64,000 nt of DNA from assembly GCF_018224015.1 (NCBI RefSeq), contig NZ_JAGPOT010000026.1, forward strand, positions 35,008 to 99,007. Direction: 5' to 3'. Position numbers and translations under genes: made by a program. Of this stretch, positions 8,496 through 17,091 are shown in pieces. Position 1 is the stretch's first letter, and each line of letters begins with the position of its first letter. Under the pieces are notes generated by a model. It made no database searches and had not been told where the DNA came from. It saw only the letters and a program-made list of their open reading frames with translations. The DNA comes from Pseudarthrobacter albicanus. Lineage in GTDB: Bacteria > Actinomycetota > Actinomycetes > Actinomycetales > Micrococcaceae.

Positions 8496-9236
8496 ATGCC
8501 CCGGAACCACATCCCTGTGCGGCCCCCCGGCGACGATCTGCGTGACCGGCGCGTCCTTGTCGTCGAGGACGACCCCACCGTCAGGGAAGTCGCCTGCGAC
8601 TACCTTCGTTCCGCCGGCCTCATCGTTGACGAAGCCGGCGACGGGATCAGCGCCCTGAAGGCAGCGGAGCGCACCCGGCCGGACCTGATCGTGCTGGACC
8701 GGATGCTTCCCGGGATCAGCGGAGCCGAAGTCTGCCGACGGATCCGGCACGGCGCCTCGACGCCGATCATCATGCTCACCGCGCTCGGCTCCACCGAGGA
8801 ACGCATCGAGGGCCTTGAAGCAGGCGCCGACGACTACCTGACCAAGCCGTTTTCCCCTCGGGAACTCGTCCTTCGCGTGCAATCGATCCTTCGACGCAGC
8901 GTCACCGATATCACCCCTGAGGCGCCCTTCGTCCTGGGCGGATTCAGGGTGGATGCGTCCAACCGCAGGATCTTCAAGGACGGCCGGTTGCTCGGCCTCT
9001 CGGTCCGCGAATTCGATCTGCTCGCCTTCCTCCTGAAACATCCCGATCAGGTCTTCAGCCGGGCGCAGCTCTTGAAGGAGGTGTGGCGGTGGAATTTCGG
9101 GGACCTTTCCACGGTAACGGTCCACGTCCGCAGGGTCCGCGAGAAGATCGAAGAGGACCCGACGGAACCGCGGTTCCTGACCACCGAGTGGGGCGTCGGA
9201 TACCGGCTGAGCGTGGAAGGAAACGATGAACCATGA
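8496..9236 (+). CDS. OmpR-family response regulator
   Basis: A receiver domain (VLVVEDDPTVRE near residues 17-28, phosphoacceptor Asp68 in LIVLDRMLPG, conserved Lys in LTKPFSPRE) is followed by an OmpR/PhoB winged helix (VREFDLLAFLLKHPDQVFSR...TVTVHVRRVREKIE). The protein would activate or repress transcription after phosphorylation by the kinase encoded next. The ATG at 8496 is preceded by GGGAG. The stop overlaps the kinase start by 4 bp (ATGA). Target genes are not apparent from the sequence. Confidence 0.95.
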   Translation: MPRNHIPVRPPGDDLRDRRVLVVEDDPTVREVACDYLRSAGLIVDEAGDGISALKAAERTRPDLIVLDRMLPGISGAEVCRRIRHGASTPIIMLTALGSTEERIEGLEAGADDYLTKPFSPRELVLRVQSILRRSVTDITPEAPFVLGGFRVDASNRRIFKDGRLLGLSVREFDLLAFLLKHPDQVFSRAQLLKEVWRWNFGDLSTVTVHVRRVREKIEEDPTEPRFLTTEWGVGYRLSVEGNDEP

Positions 9237-10381
9237 TTGCGCTGTCGGATTTCGTCACCATCCTCCTCACGGCGGTGGCCGCCGCCGCCGTCGTGGCCTT
9301 CATCGCGGGAGTCGCCCTGCGTCTTGCGAGGCACCAGTCGATGCTTTGGCGGCTGCTCATCGTCGTCGCGGCCACCGTTGCCTCCATTGCGGCGGCAACA
9401 ATCGCCATCGCTGCCCAGATGTATATCTCGGATCACGATCTTCTCGTGCTGTGCTGGGTGATCGGTGTCGGCGCAGCTGCCAGCCTGGGGGGCGCCGCTG
9501 TGATCGGCGTCGGCATCACCCGTACAGGCGCCCGGCTTCGTTCCACGGCCCGGGCGATCGGGGAGGGCCGGATCGTCCTGCCGGAGGACCACGACGGGCT
9601 GGAATTCGCCGCGCTGGCCCGGGAACTGGCTGAAACTTCACAGCGGCTCGCCCGGTCCCGGGAAGAGGTCGCCACGCTGGATGCATCACGCCGGCGCCTC
9701 GTCGCATGGATCTCCCACGATCTGCGCACGCCCCTGGCGGCGTTGCGCGCGATGGCAGAATCCCTGGAGGACGGCGTTGCAGAAGAGCCCGCCCGCTACC
9801 ACAGGCAGATCCGCGTCCAGGCCGAGACCCTCGCCAGCATGGTCGACGACCTGTTCGAACTGTCCAAAATCCAGTCCGGAACCCTTGCGCTGAACATGGG
9901 TCCGGTATCGCTGTTTGACCTGGTCAGCGACGCCGTCGCCGACCTGCACCCGGTCGCCGCATCACGGTCGGTCACGCTGAAGGAGTCCAGCACGGGGAAT
10001 CTCACCCTCTTCGGCGACGCGCGCGAACTCTCCCGGGTCATCGACAACCTCCTCATGAACGCCATCCGGCATTCCCCCGCGGACAGCGAAATCCTCATCT
10101 CCGCCCGGGAGACCGAGGACGAACACGTCGCCCTCAGCATCGTGGACGCAGGCGGCGGGATCCCCGAAGAAGACCTGGGCAAGATCTTCGACGCCGGCTG
10201 GCGCGGGACACCATCCCGGACGCCGTCGACCGCAAGCGACATGCCCGCGGGAGCCGGCCTGGGGCTTGCCATCGTGGCCGGCATCGTTGAAGCCCACGCC
10301 GGCGGAGTCACTGTCCGGAATGTCCCCGGCGGATGCCGCTTCGACGTCACTCTCCCGCGGTTCGGAGCGCGCACCGCCTAA
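9233..10381 (+). CDS. Sensor histidine kinase
   Basis: The 382-residue protein has two N-terminal membrane helices (about residues 3-28 and 37-90), a HAMP-like linker, a HisKA dimerisation domain with catalytic His162 in AWISHDLRTPL, and an ATPase domain with the N box (NLLMNAIRHSP), DAGGGIP and GLGLAIV. The region between the membrane helices is short, so it probably senses something in or at the membrane. It is translationally coupled to the response regulator. Its stop codon lies at the start of an 18-bp tandem repeat. Confidence 0.94.
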   Translation: MIALSDFVTILLTAVAAAAVVAFIAGVALRLARHQSMLWRLLIVVAATVASIAAATIAIAAQMYISDHDLLVLCWVIGVGAAASLGGAAVIGVGITRTGARLRSTARAIGEGRIVLPEDHDGLEFAALARELAETSQRLARSREEVATLDASRRRLVAWISHDLRTPLAALRAMAESLEDGVAEEPARYHRQIRVQAETLASMVDDLFELSKIQSGTLALNMGPVSLFDLVSDAVADLHPVAASRSVTLKESSTGNLTLFGDARELSRVIDNLLMNAIRHSPADSEILISARETEDEHVALSIVDAGGGIPEEDLGKIFDAGWRGTPSRTPSTASDMPAGAGLGLAIVAGIVEAHAGGVTVRNVPGGCRFDVTLPRFGARTA

Positions 10382-10450
10382 GGCCCGCGCACCGCTTAAG
10401 GCCGGCGCACCGCTTAAGGCCGGCGCACCGCTTAAGGCCGGCGCACCTTA
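10366..10450. repeat. 18-bp tandem repeat between convergent genes
   Basis: Three full copies of an 18-bp unit (AGGCCGGCGCACCGCTTA, the first with one change) occupy 10381-10434, flanked by a partial copy at 10366-10380 and a truncated copy at 10435-10450. The upstream partial copy includes the kinase stop region and the downstream one ends in the stop codon of the leftward epimerase. The units carry TTAAGGCC. It looks like recent slippage or duplication of a gene end. Confidence 0.9.
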
Positions 10451-11509
10451 GCCCGGTTGGCCGCGCAGGGGAGCGGTGGCAAATTCCCGCATGCCCTCGT
10501 CAAATCCTACGGCCGGAGCCCAGCCCAGCTCCGACTTGATCAGCTCCGAGGAGGCGGTGACGTGCCGCACGTCCCCGAGGCGGTATTCGCCGGTCACAAC
10601 GGGCGCCGGGCCGGAGCTGAATGTGCTCAGCGCGGCGGCCACGTCGCCGACGGTATGCACCTCGTCGGCGCCGACGTTGTAGGCGCGGAAGCCTGGCGCG
10701 TTGCCCCGCGACAGCGACTCGGCCGCGGCGATGTTCGCTTCGGCCACGTCCCGGACGTGGATGAAACTGCGCCGCTGGGCTCCGTCTTCGAAGACTCTTG
10801 GCGCCTCGCCGCGGGCCAGGGCCGAACGGAACAGCGACGCGACTCCGGCGTAGGGCGTGTCGCGCGGCATCCGGGGGCCGTAGACATTGTGATAGCGCAG
10901 GGCCACCACCGCTCCGCCGGTGCTGCGGGCCCACGCGGCGGCGAGGTGCTCCTGGCTCAGCTTCGATGCCGCGTAGACGTTGCGCGGATCAAGCCGGGCA
11001 TCCTCGGTGAGCATCGCCGGCGTGAGGACCGCACCCGTGTCCGGGTTCCGGGGATCATACATGCCGGCGCGCAGGTCGGCCTCGGTACGGGGTCCGGGCC
11101 TGACCGGCAGGCCGGTCCCGGGATCCGTGTAGGCGCCCTCCCCGTAGACCACCATCGAGGAGGCCAGGATCAGGCGGGAGATGCTGTGGCGTTCCATGGC
11201 GGCCAGCAGGACGGCGGTCGCGTAGTCATTGTTGCGGATGTAGTCCGGCGCGTCCGCGAAACTGACGCCCAGCCCCACCTTCGCGCTTTGGTGGCAGACG
11301 ATGTCGATGTCCTCCAAAGCGGTGTCCACCACAGCCGGGTCCGTGACGTCGCCGGTGATCAGCTCCACGTGCGGGTCAAAGGCGGGCGGCCCGGGGTGGA
11401 GCCCGGGGTCCAAGGAGTCCAGGACCCGCACAGCCCATCCCTTTGCGAGGGCGGCGTCCACGATGTGCGAACCGATGAACCCCGCACCGCCGGTGACGAG
11501 GAGCCTCAC
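10448..11509 (-). CDS. NAD-dependent sugar-nucleotide epimerase/dehydratase (extended SDR)
   Basis: The 353-residue protein starts with the nucleotide-binding TGGAGFIGSH and has the catalytic Tyr-X3-Lys in NVYAASKLSQEH, with the preceding Ser in LASSMVVYG. It belongs with UDP-glucose 4-epimerase-like extended short-chain dehydrogenases that modify nucleotide sugars for glycan synthesis. The GTG at 11509 overlaps the stop of the phosphorylase gene by 4 bp. Linkage to a membrane glycosyltransferase two genes upstream fits cell-envelope glycan synthesis. The exact substrate cannot be read from sequence. Confidence 0.88.
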   Translation of the reverse strand: MRLLVTGGAGFIGSHIVDAALAKGWAVRVLDSLDPGLHPGPPAFDPHVELITGDVTDPAVVDTALEDIDIVCHQSAKVGLGVSFADAPDYIRNNDYATAVLLAAMERHSISRLILASSMVVYGEGAYTDPGTGLPVRPGPRTEADLRAGMYDPRNPDTGAVLTPAMLTEDARLDPRNVYAASKLSQEHLAAAWARSTGGAVVALRYHNVYGPRMPRDTPYAGVASLFRSALARGEAPRVFEDGAQRRSFIHVRDVAEANIAAAESLSRGNAPGFRAYNVGADEVHTVGDVAAALSTFSSGPAPVVTGEYRLGDVRHVTASSELIKSELGWAPAVGFDEGMREFATAPLRGQPG

Positions 11510-12387
11510 CGGGCGGACACCGCCCCACGCGCAACCGTGAGGGCCATGATCCGCTCCACGGCGGTCTGATCCATCAGCATGCGGGGGGAGTAGTCCTCGC
11601 CGATCGCGGCGATGGCGTCTTCGAGCACGGCCAGAATGTTGCCCTGGGCATCCTTGATGCGGGCAAAGACGGCGTCGGCGGTCACCGGGGCCGAGCCGTC
11701 ATGTCCGGTGTCCGCATCGGTGATGAAGGCCAGATTGGCGAAGCCCATGTTGAGCTCGGCCGCCAGGACGGGTTCGGGGTACTGGGTCATGCTGATGAGG
11801 TCCGCGCCGCCGCTGACGTACCAGGCCGACTCCGCCTTCGTTGAAAAGCGCGGCCCGTTGATCACCACGACAGTACCCCGCGGGACGAAGGGCAGCCCCC
11901 GTGCCGAAAGCGCGGCGTCCAGATGGGAACGCAATGCCGGGCAAAACGGTTCTGCGGCGGGCAGGTGCTGGACACCGGCCGGGGCGACGCCATCGGCCAC
12001 GGTGCCGTCGAAAAACGTATCGGCACGTCCCCAGGTGCGGTCGATCAGCTGGTCGGTGACGGCAAAGGTCCCGGGCCCAAAACCTTCCCGCAGCCCGCCC
12101 ACGGCCGAGGAGGAAATCACCGCCTCGACTCCGAGGCTCTTGAGCGCCCAGAGGTTGGCCCGGTAGTTGATCTTCTGGGGCGGGAGTGAGTGTTCCCCGC
12201 CGTGGCGGGGGAGGAACGCCACGGTCCGTCCGGCCACTTCCGCCAGCGTCACGGGGCCCGACGGCGGCCCGTAGGGAGTGCCGACGTCGACCCTCGCCTG
12301 GACGGTTGCTCCGGGGAGCCGGTAGGTCCCGGAGCCTCCGATGATTCCGACGCGTGGCTGCGGCGCGTGGCTAGCTGATTGTTCCAT
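11506..12387 (-). CDS. S-methyl-5'-thioadenosine phosphorylase-type purine nucleoside phosphorylase
   Basis: The enzyme would cleave 5'-methylthioadenosine (or a related purine nucleoside) with phosphate. The 293-residue product has the phosphate-binding GIIGGSGTY at its N-terminus, the conserved PRHGGEHSLPPQKINYRAN segment, and the base-binding region around NGPRFSTKAES and ISMTQYPEPVLAAE, all typical of the MTAP branch. I chose the ATG at 12387 because of the AGGA-type site before it; a longer frame begins at 12441. It is coupled to the epimerase downstream. Confidence 0.88.
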   Translation of the reverse strand: MEQSASHAPQPRVGIIGGSGTYRLPGATVQARVDVGTPYGPPSGPVTLAEVAGRTVAFLPRHGGEHSLPPQKINYRANLWALKSLGVEAVISSSAVGGLREGFGPGTFAVTDQLIDRTWGRADTFFDGTVADGVAPAGVQHLPAAEPFCPALRSHLDAALSARGLPFVPRGTVVVINGPRFSTKAESAWYVSGGADLISMTQYPEPVLAAELNMGFANLAFITDADTGHDGSAPVTADAVFARIKDAQGNILAVLEDAIAAIGEDYSPRMLMDQTAVERIMALTVARGAVSAR

Positions 12388-12437
12388 GTGGCCATCCTGC
12401 CATCCGGACGGGAGTTCCCATGACCGGGCCGGTCCGG

Positions 12438-13928
12438 TCACGGCTGTTCCGGGCTGCAGCTCATGGCTTCGGTCCGGAGCGCCGACGCGGCGGCCAGGCG
12501 CAGCCCAGCGCGGCGCCGCAGCCAGGCTCCGGCGGCAAGTGCGGCGGCCGCGGCGAGGAGAGCGCCCTGGTTAATCGGCCCGCTGTAAGGCTCGACCTTC
12601 GGCACCATGTAAATGACGTCCAAGGCAAGGATCACCGCGGTGTACTCCCACCTGCGGCTGAGCACGATGAACGGCAACAGCATCAGTGCGTACCAGGGGT
12701 AGGTGGGGCTGACAACCAGCAGCGTGAGCCCGATCATGACGGTCTGCTGGTCCCAGACGTTTTCGGCGCGTGTCCGCCGCAGCACTCCCAGCGCCACGAT
12801 GGCCAGGGCGGCCGCGCTGAGAACCGGCGGCCACGGGCCGGCCGAGACGAGCTGCGCGAGGCCGAACCGGATGCCGCCGCTCTGGCTGTACCCCTCTTCC
12901 TTGAGATATCCGGGAAGGAAACCGAGAACCCCGGCGCCGGCGACCGCCAGGTACGGCACGTAGAGGAGCACGAAGGTGCCCGCCGCCGCGGCGATGAACC
13001 TGACCGGGCGCCGGAAAAGCAGTGCGGGTGCGGCGATGACCGGGATGAGTTTGGTCGCCACCGCTGCCCCGAACGCCGCTCCCGAACGGAGCGGCCTCCC
13101 GCCGGCCAGCAGCATGCCGGCGGCCAGAATGAGAGCCCCGCCGAGTACATCGACATGGGCGTTGTTCACCGCTTCAAGAAGCACTAACGGGCTCCACCCC
13201 CACACCGCGGCCAGTTCGAGGGGCAGTCCGCGTCTGGCCAGCACACGGAGCAGCATCAGGGTGACGGCCACACTGATGAGCAGCCCGCCGAGCTGGAAGG
13301 GGAGGTAGCCGACCGTGTCCGGCACGGCGGCACGCACCCCGACGAAGTAGAGTTCGGCCGTGGGCGGATAGATGGTGGGCACGTGCGGCCGGTTGATGGC
13401 CGTGCACAGCGGATTCCCGGACGGATAGCCGAAGGCCGCCACCGAATCCGTCCCGAACAAGCCCCTGGCGCAGACTGGCCTGCCATCGGGGCCGGACGCG
13501 CCCGGCGCAAACAGCCAGCCGGGCCGGAGGCTGCTGAGGGTTTCATCGATGGGCACATAGGAATAAGGGGAGATGCCTGCTTTTTGGACGATCCCGTCCC
13601 ACGCATACCGGGCTGAATCGTTGCTGGTCCGGGGCGGCGCGCCTACCGCCACCAGGCCGAGAAGCACGGTGCCCGCGACGACGACGGCCCCCACCCGACG
13701 CCGCGGTACCTGCCGCAGGAAGCCGACGGCGGCGATGAGAACCAGCCACGAAAGGCAGGTCCCGACAACCGGCGCGGACTCGAACGGGTTCCCGGGGAGC
13801 ACCATCCACCACAACAACGCCGCACCCGCAACGAACGGCGCCGGAAGGACAACAAACAGCCGGAGCTTGGTGCCGGCCGCCTGCGGTGATGCTGCTGTAC
13901 GGGGAGTCACCCTCTGATCCTGCCCCAT
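12438..13928 (-). CDS. Multi-spanning membrane glycosyltransferase (GT87/mannosyltransferase-like)
   Basis: The 496-residue protein has about twelve hydrophobic helices and an early periplasmic loop with NDSARYAWDGIVQKAGISPYSY. That loop resembles the acidic catalytic loop of polyprenol-phosphate-dependent GT-C transferases. Later segments include IYPPTAELYF, AVATKLIPV and SPTYPWYALMLLPF. Such enzymes add mannose or other hexoses to lipoglycans or cell-wall polymers from a polyprenol carrier. It is transcribed with the phosphorylase and epimerase genes after a 50-bp gap. The donor and acceptor are unknown. Confidence 0.78.
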   Translation of the reverse strand: MGQDQRVTPRTAASPQAAGTKLRLFVVLPAPFVAGAALLWWMVLPGNPFESAPVVGTCLSWLVLIAAVGFLRQVPRRRVGAVVVAGTVLLGLVAVGAPPRTSNDSARYAWDGIVQKAGISPYSYVPIDETLSSLRPGWLFAPGASGPDGRPVCARGLFGTDSVAAFGYPSGNPLCTAINRPHVPTIYPPTAELYFVGVRAAVPDTVGYLPFQLGGLLISVAVTLMLLRVLARRGLPLELAAVWGWSPLVLLEAVNNAHVDVLGGALILAAGMLLAGGRPLRSGAAFGAAVATKLIPVIAAPALLFRRPVRFIAAAAGTFVLLYVPYLAVAGAGVLGFLPGYLKEEGYSQSGGIRFGLAQLVSAGPWPPVLSAAALAIVALGVLRRTRAENVWDQQTVMIGLTLLVVSPTYPWYALMLLPFIVLSRRWEYTAVILALDVIYMVPKVEPYSGPINQGALLAAAAALAAGAWLRRRAGLRLAAASALRTEAMSCSPEQP

Positions 13929-14020
13929 ATCGGCGCGGCGCGGGCGCGCGGTCCGGGGTTTTCAGGGAATCGTAAGGTCTGGCGCCCCCGCGGCAGCCGG
14001 AAGCGTGGTGTGATCGAGGT

Positions 14021-15247
14021 ATGGAAAAGCTCACCAATGCGCTGGCCGCCAGATTTGCGTCGCCGACGCGCAGTACTCGGCTGACGGTTGTTCTGGGGCG
14101 GTGGCTCGGCCTGAGCTTCACCATCTGTTTCCTGACGGGTCTCTTGAGCCACGGGCTGCAGGAACCGCCGTCGTGGATGTTCTTCCCCACCCGGCCTGTC
14201 TGGATCTATCAGCTGACCCAGGGGCTCCACGTGACCGCCGGTATCGCTGCCATTCCACTGCTTCTGGCCAAGCTGTGGTCCGTCTACCCCGAATTGCTGA
14301 AGTGGCCTCCGATCAAGTCCGTGGCGCACGGCCTGGAGCGGGCTTCCATCGCCTTGTTCGTCGCCTCTTCGCTGGTTGAGCTGATCACCGGCCTGATCAA
14401 CACCTACAAGTGGTACCCGTGGCCCTTCCCGTTCCGTGAAACGCACTTCTGGCTGGCCTGGGTCATCTGGGGTTCGCTGCTGCTCCACATTGCCGTCAAG
14501 CTTCCGGCGATCATGGAGCACTGGCGCGCCCGTCCGGGCCGCGGGCCGGCGGGGGCTTCCGGCGCGGTCGCCCCTGCGCAGGGGTTCAATGAGGACGCGC
14601 CGTTGGCCGACGACGGGGTGGCGCTGACCGACGACGGTGCGGCGGCGCCGGGCCACTGGTCGCGGCGTGCTTTCCTGGCCGCCGTCGGGACCACCACGGG
14701 GGTGGTAGTGCTGACGACGGCCGGGCAGTCGTTCTCGTGGCTGCACCCGCTCAACTTTTTCGCGCCCCGGGCCATGGGAACGGGCCCCCAGGCCGTTCCG
14801 GTGAACCGCACTTCCGCCGATGCGAAGGTCGCGGCACTGGCCGGCGCTAAGGACTGGAAGCTGACCGTCAGCCACCAGGGGACCAGCCGTTCCTTCACCT
14901 GGGCGGAGCTCAAAGCCCTGCCGCAGTATGAAAGCGAGCTGCCCATCGCTTGTGTCGAAGGCTGGAGCCAGCTGGCCCGGTGGAGGGGCGTGCGGATCCG
15001 TGATCTGGTCAGCGCTGTCGGCGCCCCGCCGTCGTCCTCGCTCCGTGTCACGAGCCTGGAACCTGAGGGCAACTACCGGATTATGTCCATGCCCAACGTC
15101 TACGTGCAGGATGAGCTGACCCTGGTGGCCCTGGAACTCAACGGGGAGACTCTCGATCTGGAACACGGGTATCCGGCCCGCATCATCGCGCCCGGGCGCC
15201 CCGGCGTCCTGCAAACCAAATGGCTGCAGACTGTGGAGGTCCTGTGA
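14021..15247 (+). CDS. Membrane-anchored molybdopterin oxidoreductase (sulfite oxidase fold) with internal Tat motif
   Basis: The 408-residue protein has an N-terminal membrane domain of about four helices (residues 28-170) with several His residues suited to haem binding. An Ala/Asp-rich linker follows, then a twin-arginine motif SRRAFLAA at 214-221 with a hydrophobic helix, then a sulfite-oxidase-type molybdopterin domain. The Mo-ligating Cys lies in the motif IACVEGW. The layout suggests that the last helix is exported by Tat while the earlier helices insert via Sec. The substrate is unknown. The gene is followed by a coupled membrane-protein gene (GTGA overlap). Confidence 0.85.
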   Translation: MEKLTNALAARFASPTRSTRLTVVLGRWLGLSFTICFLTGLLSHGLQEPPSWMFFPTRPVWIYQLTQGLHVTAGIAAIPLLLAKLWSVYPELLKWPPIKSVAHGLERASIALFVASSLVELITGLINTYKWYPWPFPFRETHFWLAWVIWGSLLLHIAVKLPAIMEHWRARPGRGPAGASGAVAPAQGFNEDAPLADDGVALTDDGAAAPGHWSRRAFLAAVGTTTGVVVLTTAGQSFSWLHPLNFFAPRAMGTGPQAVPVNRTSADAKVAALAGAKDWKLTVSHQGTSRSFTWAELKALPQYESELPIACVEGWSQLARWRGVRIRDLVSAVGAPPSSSLRVTSLEPEGNYRIMSMPNVYVQDELTLVALELNGETLDLEHGYPARIIAPGRPGVLQTKWLQTVEVL

Positions 15248-15747
15248 AAACCGTGAAGGGCCCGAAGGTTACAACCCCGGCCCGGGCGGGAAATGCCGTG
15301 AAGATCACGCGGTACGTCCTCGGAGTGGCGGGCGCAGGGTTGATCGGGTACGGGCTTTTGGGGTTGCCGACCAAACTGGGGCCTGCGGAACTGATCGGGC
15401 TGCTGATCTGGCTGGCGGTGGCTGTCCTGCTCCACGACGGCGTCATGGTGCCGGTTTCCACCCTCGCCGGCGCGGGCCTGACCCGGGTGGGGTCCCGGCT
15501 GCGTCCGGCGTCGGTGGCGGTTCTCCGCGGCGCGCTGATGACGGGCGCGGTGGTAACGCTGATCACGGGGGTGCTGCTCAAGGCGCAGTCCGTAGCCCGC
15601 ATTCTCAGCGCACTGGACGGCGACTACGCCGCCAATCTGCTCTGGTTCTGGGCGATCCTGGTAACCCTGGCCGCAATCCTCATTTACAGGATTGAACGTG
15701 CCTACAGGGTTGAACGTGGCGGCTCCGGCCGCGGCGAGAGACAGTAG
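15244..15747 (+). CDS. Small membrane protein paired with the molybdopterin oxidoreductase
   Basis: The 167-residue product has a short basic N-terminus and four predicted membrane helices (GVAGAGLIGYGLLGL, LIGLLIWLAVAVLL, LRGALMTGAVVTLITGVLL, LLWFWAILVTLAAILIY) and a charged C-terminal tail. I do not recognise a named family. The GTG at 15244 overlaps the oxidoreductase stop by 4 bp, so the two are probably made together; it may be a membrane partner. Its 3' end overlaps the leftward methyltransferase gene by 46 bp, so the two genes converge and share sequence. Confidence 0.8.
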   Translation: MKTVKGPKVTTPARAGNAVKITRYVLGVAGAGLIGYGLLGLPTKLGPAELIGLLIWLAVAVLLHDGVMVPVSTLAGAGLTRVGSRLRPASVAVLRGALMTGAVVTLITGVLLKAQSVARILSALDGDYAANLLWFWAILVTLAAILIYRIERAYRVERGGSGRGERQ

Positions 15748-16409
15748 AACACGCGGCCTTGACGGCGCTGGATGGCGGAAACCGTCCATCCGGCGGACTG
15801 CGCCCGGGATTCCAGGCCTGCCCCGCCGGTCCGCGCCCAGCTGAAAGGCTCGCTCCGGTTGCCCAGTTCGTCTTCCAGTACCGCCGGGTATGCGGTATCC
15901 ATGCCCTCGTCGGCCTCCACTTCCACCAGGAGTGTCCCGGAGGGTGCAATGAGCTGCCGGCAGCGGCGAAGCAGGGATGTGACACTTCCCCCGATGCCGA
16001 TGTTGCCATCGAGCAGGAGAACAGTCTGCCAGTGCCCGGATTGGGGTACCGCGGCGAATACGGACTGCTCCAGGGCGCGGTCACCACGGCCGCGTGCCCA
16101 GCGGACCGCTTCGGCGCTGGTGTCTATGCCCACTGCCTGCAGCCCAAGTGACCGGGCCGCCGCCAGCAGCCTGCCGGGTCCGCAGCCGACGTCGAGGATC
16201 GGACCCTGAAGACTTTGCAGGAGTGACCTTTCCATCAGGCTGGCATCCTCGCACCAGCTGCTGACATCGAATGCCACAGGTTCCGCGTGGTGGTAGTGGC
16301 TCTCCGGGCGCAGCGTCAGGGTTCCGGTGCCATTCTGCAGGGCGCGGGCGTACGGCTCGCGCCGGCCCTGGCCAAAGTGCGCCACGGGTGCAACCCCGGC
16401 GGCGGTCAC
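15702..16409 (-). CDS. SAM-dependent class I methyltransferase
   Basis: The 235-residue protein contains the SAM-binding motif LDVGCGPGRLLAAA, followed by the acidic strand end AVGIDTSAEAV and a post-I region LLLDGNIGIGGSV. This is a standard Rossmann methyltransferase. The GTG at 16409 overlaps the preceding gene by 4 bp. The leftward trio GT2, DUF2064 and methyltransferase is recurrent in actinobacteria, often next to a molybdopterin oxidoreductase as here. The acceptor is unknown. Confidence 0.88.
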   Translation of the reverse strand: MTAAGVAPVAHFGQGRREPYARALQNGTGTLTLRPESHYHHAEPVAFDVSSWCEDASLMERSLLQSLQGPILDVGCGPGRLLAAARSLGLQAVGIDTSAEAVRWARGRGDRALEQSVFAAVPQSGHWQTVLLLDGNIGIGGSVTSLLRRCRQLIAPSGTLLVEVEADEGMDTAYPAVLEDELGNRSEPFSWARTGGAGLESRAQSAGWTVSAIQRRQGRVFYCLSPRPEPPRSTL

Positions 16410-17074
16410 CGCAGGGCTCCCGCGCGTCGGTGTTCGCCCAGCGCCGGATCCGAGGCCTCATCCACTGCGAAGGCGAAGTCCGTGCCCGGAATTTCGGCAG
16501 CGATCTGCAGGGCGTCACTGAAGTGGTCCATGTCCCGAAGCTCGGGAAGCATTCCGACGGAGAGTCCGGCCGCGGTAAGCCGGGCGAGCTGCCCGGCTCC
16601 GGTGGTGTCAGTGGACATCGGCACTCCCCGGAGCAGCGCGCCGTCGGGCCGGCGCAGCGCCAGGGCCCAAAAGCCGCCGTCCGTTGCCGGCCCCATCCAC
16701 GCTTCGTGCCGGGGTGCGTCCGAGGACCAGTCGCGCAGCAGCGGAGCAACGTGCTCCGTTGAGAGCTGCGGGGTGTCCATGCCGACAATGAGCAGCGGAC
16801 CCGTGGCTGCATCGCAGATGGCGGCCAAACGCTCGTCGAGTGCGCCGGCAGCCTGCGGCACCACCGTGAATTGCGCCGTGTCGCGTGCCGTCGGCGTTCC
16901 GTCCATGACCAGCAGCCGGTCCCGTGCCGGGAGGAGCCGCACCGTATCCAGGGTGCGGCTGAGACTCAGCTGGGCCAGGGAAGCGGCCTGTTCGGGGGTC
17001 AGCGGTGGGCTGAGCCGGGTCTTGACCCGCCCCGGCACGCACGCCTTGGCGATGACCGCCACTGTCAGATCCAT
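16406..17074 (-). CDS. DUF2064/TIGR04282 nucleotidyl- or glycosyltransferase-fold protein
   Basis: The 222-residue protein begins VAVIAKACVPGRVKTRLSPP, the N-terminal signature of the DUF2064 family. It continues with IVGMDTPQL (metal-binding DXD-like strand) and GPATDGGFWALAL. The family has a GT-A/nucleotidyltransferase fold and its members have been linked to modified-sugar synthesis, but few are characterised. The ATG at 17074 has GAGG six bases upstream; an ATG at 17086 is possible. It is coupled to the methyltransferase gene. Confidence 0.82.
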   Translation of the reverse strand: MDLTVAVIAKACVPGRVKTRLSPPLTPEQAASLAQLSLSRTLDTVRLLPARDRLLVMDGTPTARDTAQFTVVPQAAGALDERLAAICDAATGPLLIVGMDTPQLSTEHVAPLLRDWSSDAPRHEAWMGPATDGGFWALALRRPDGALLRGVPMSTDTTGAGQLARLTAAGLSVGMLPELRDMDHFSDALQIAAEIPGTDFAFAVDEASDPALGEHRRAGALR

Positions 17075-17091
17075 GCTGTACCTCATATAGG

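Noticed and set aside
8269..8658. Short plus-strand frames in the gap before the response regulator
   Set aside because: They overlap the receiver domain in other frames and lack ribosome binding sites and recognisable sequence.
10381..10450. CRISPR array
   Set aside because: The 18-bp units are directly adjacent with no variable spacers, and no cas genes occur in the window; it is a simple tandem repeat.
13907..15214. A 435-codon minus-strand frame opposite the molybdopterin oxidoreductase
   Set aside because: Sequence is dominated by Gly, Gln, Arg and Pro, as expected of an antisense shadow. The plus-strand gene has clear motifs.
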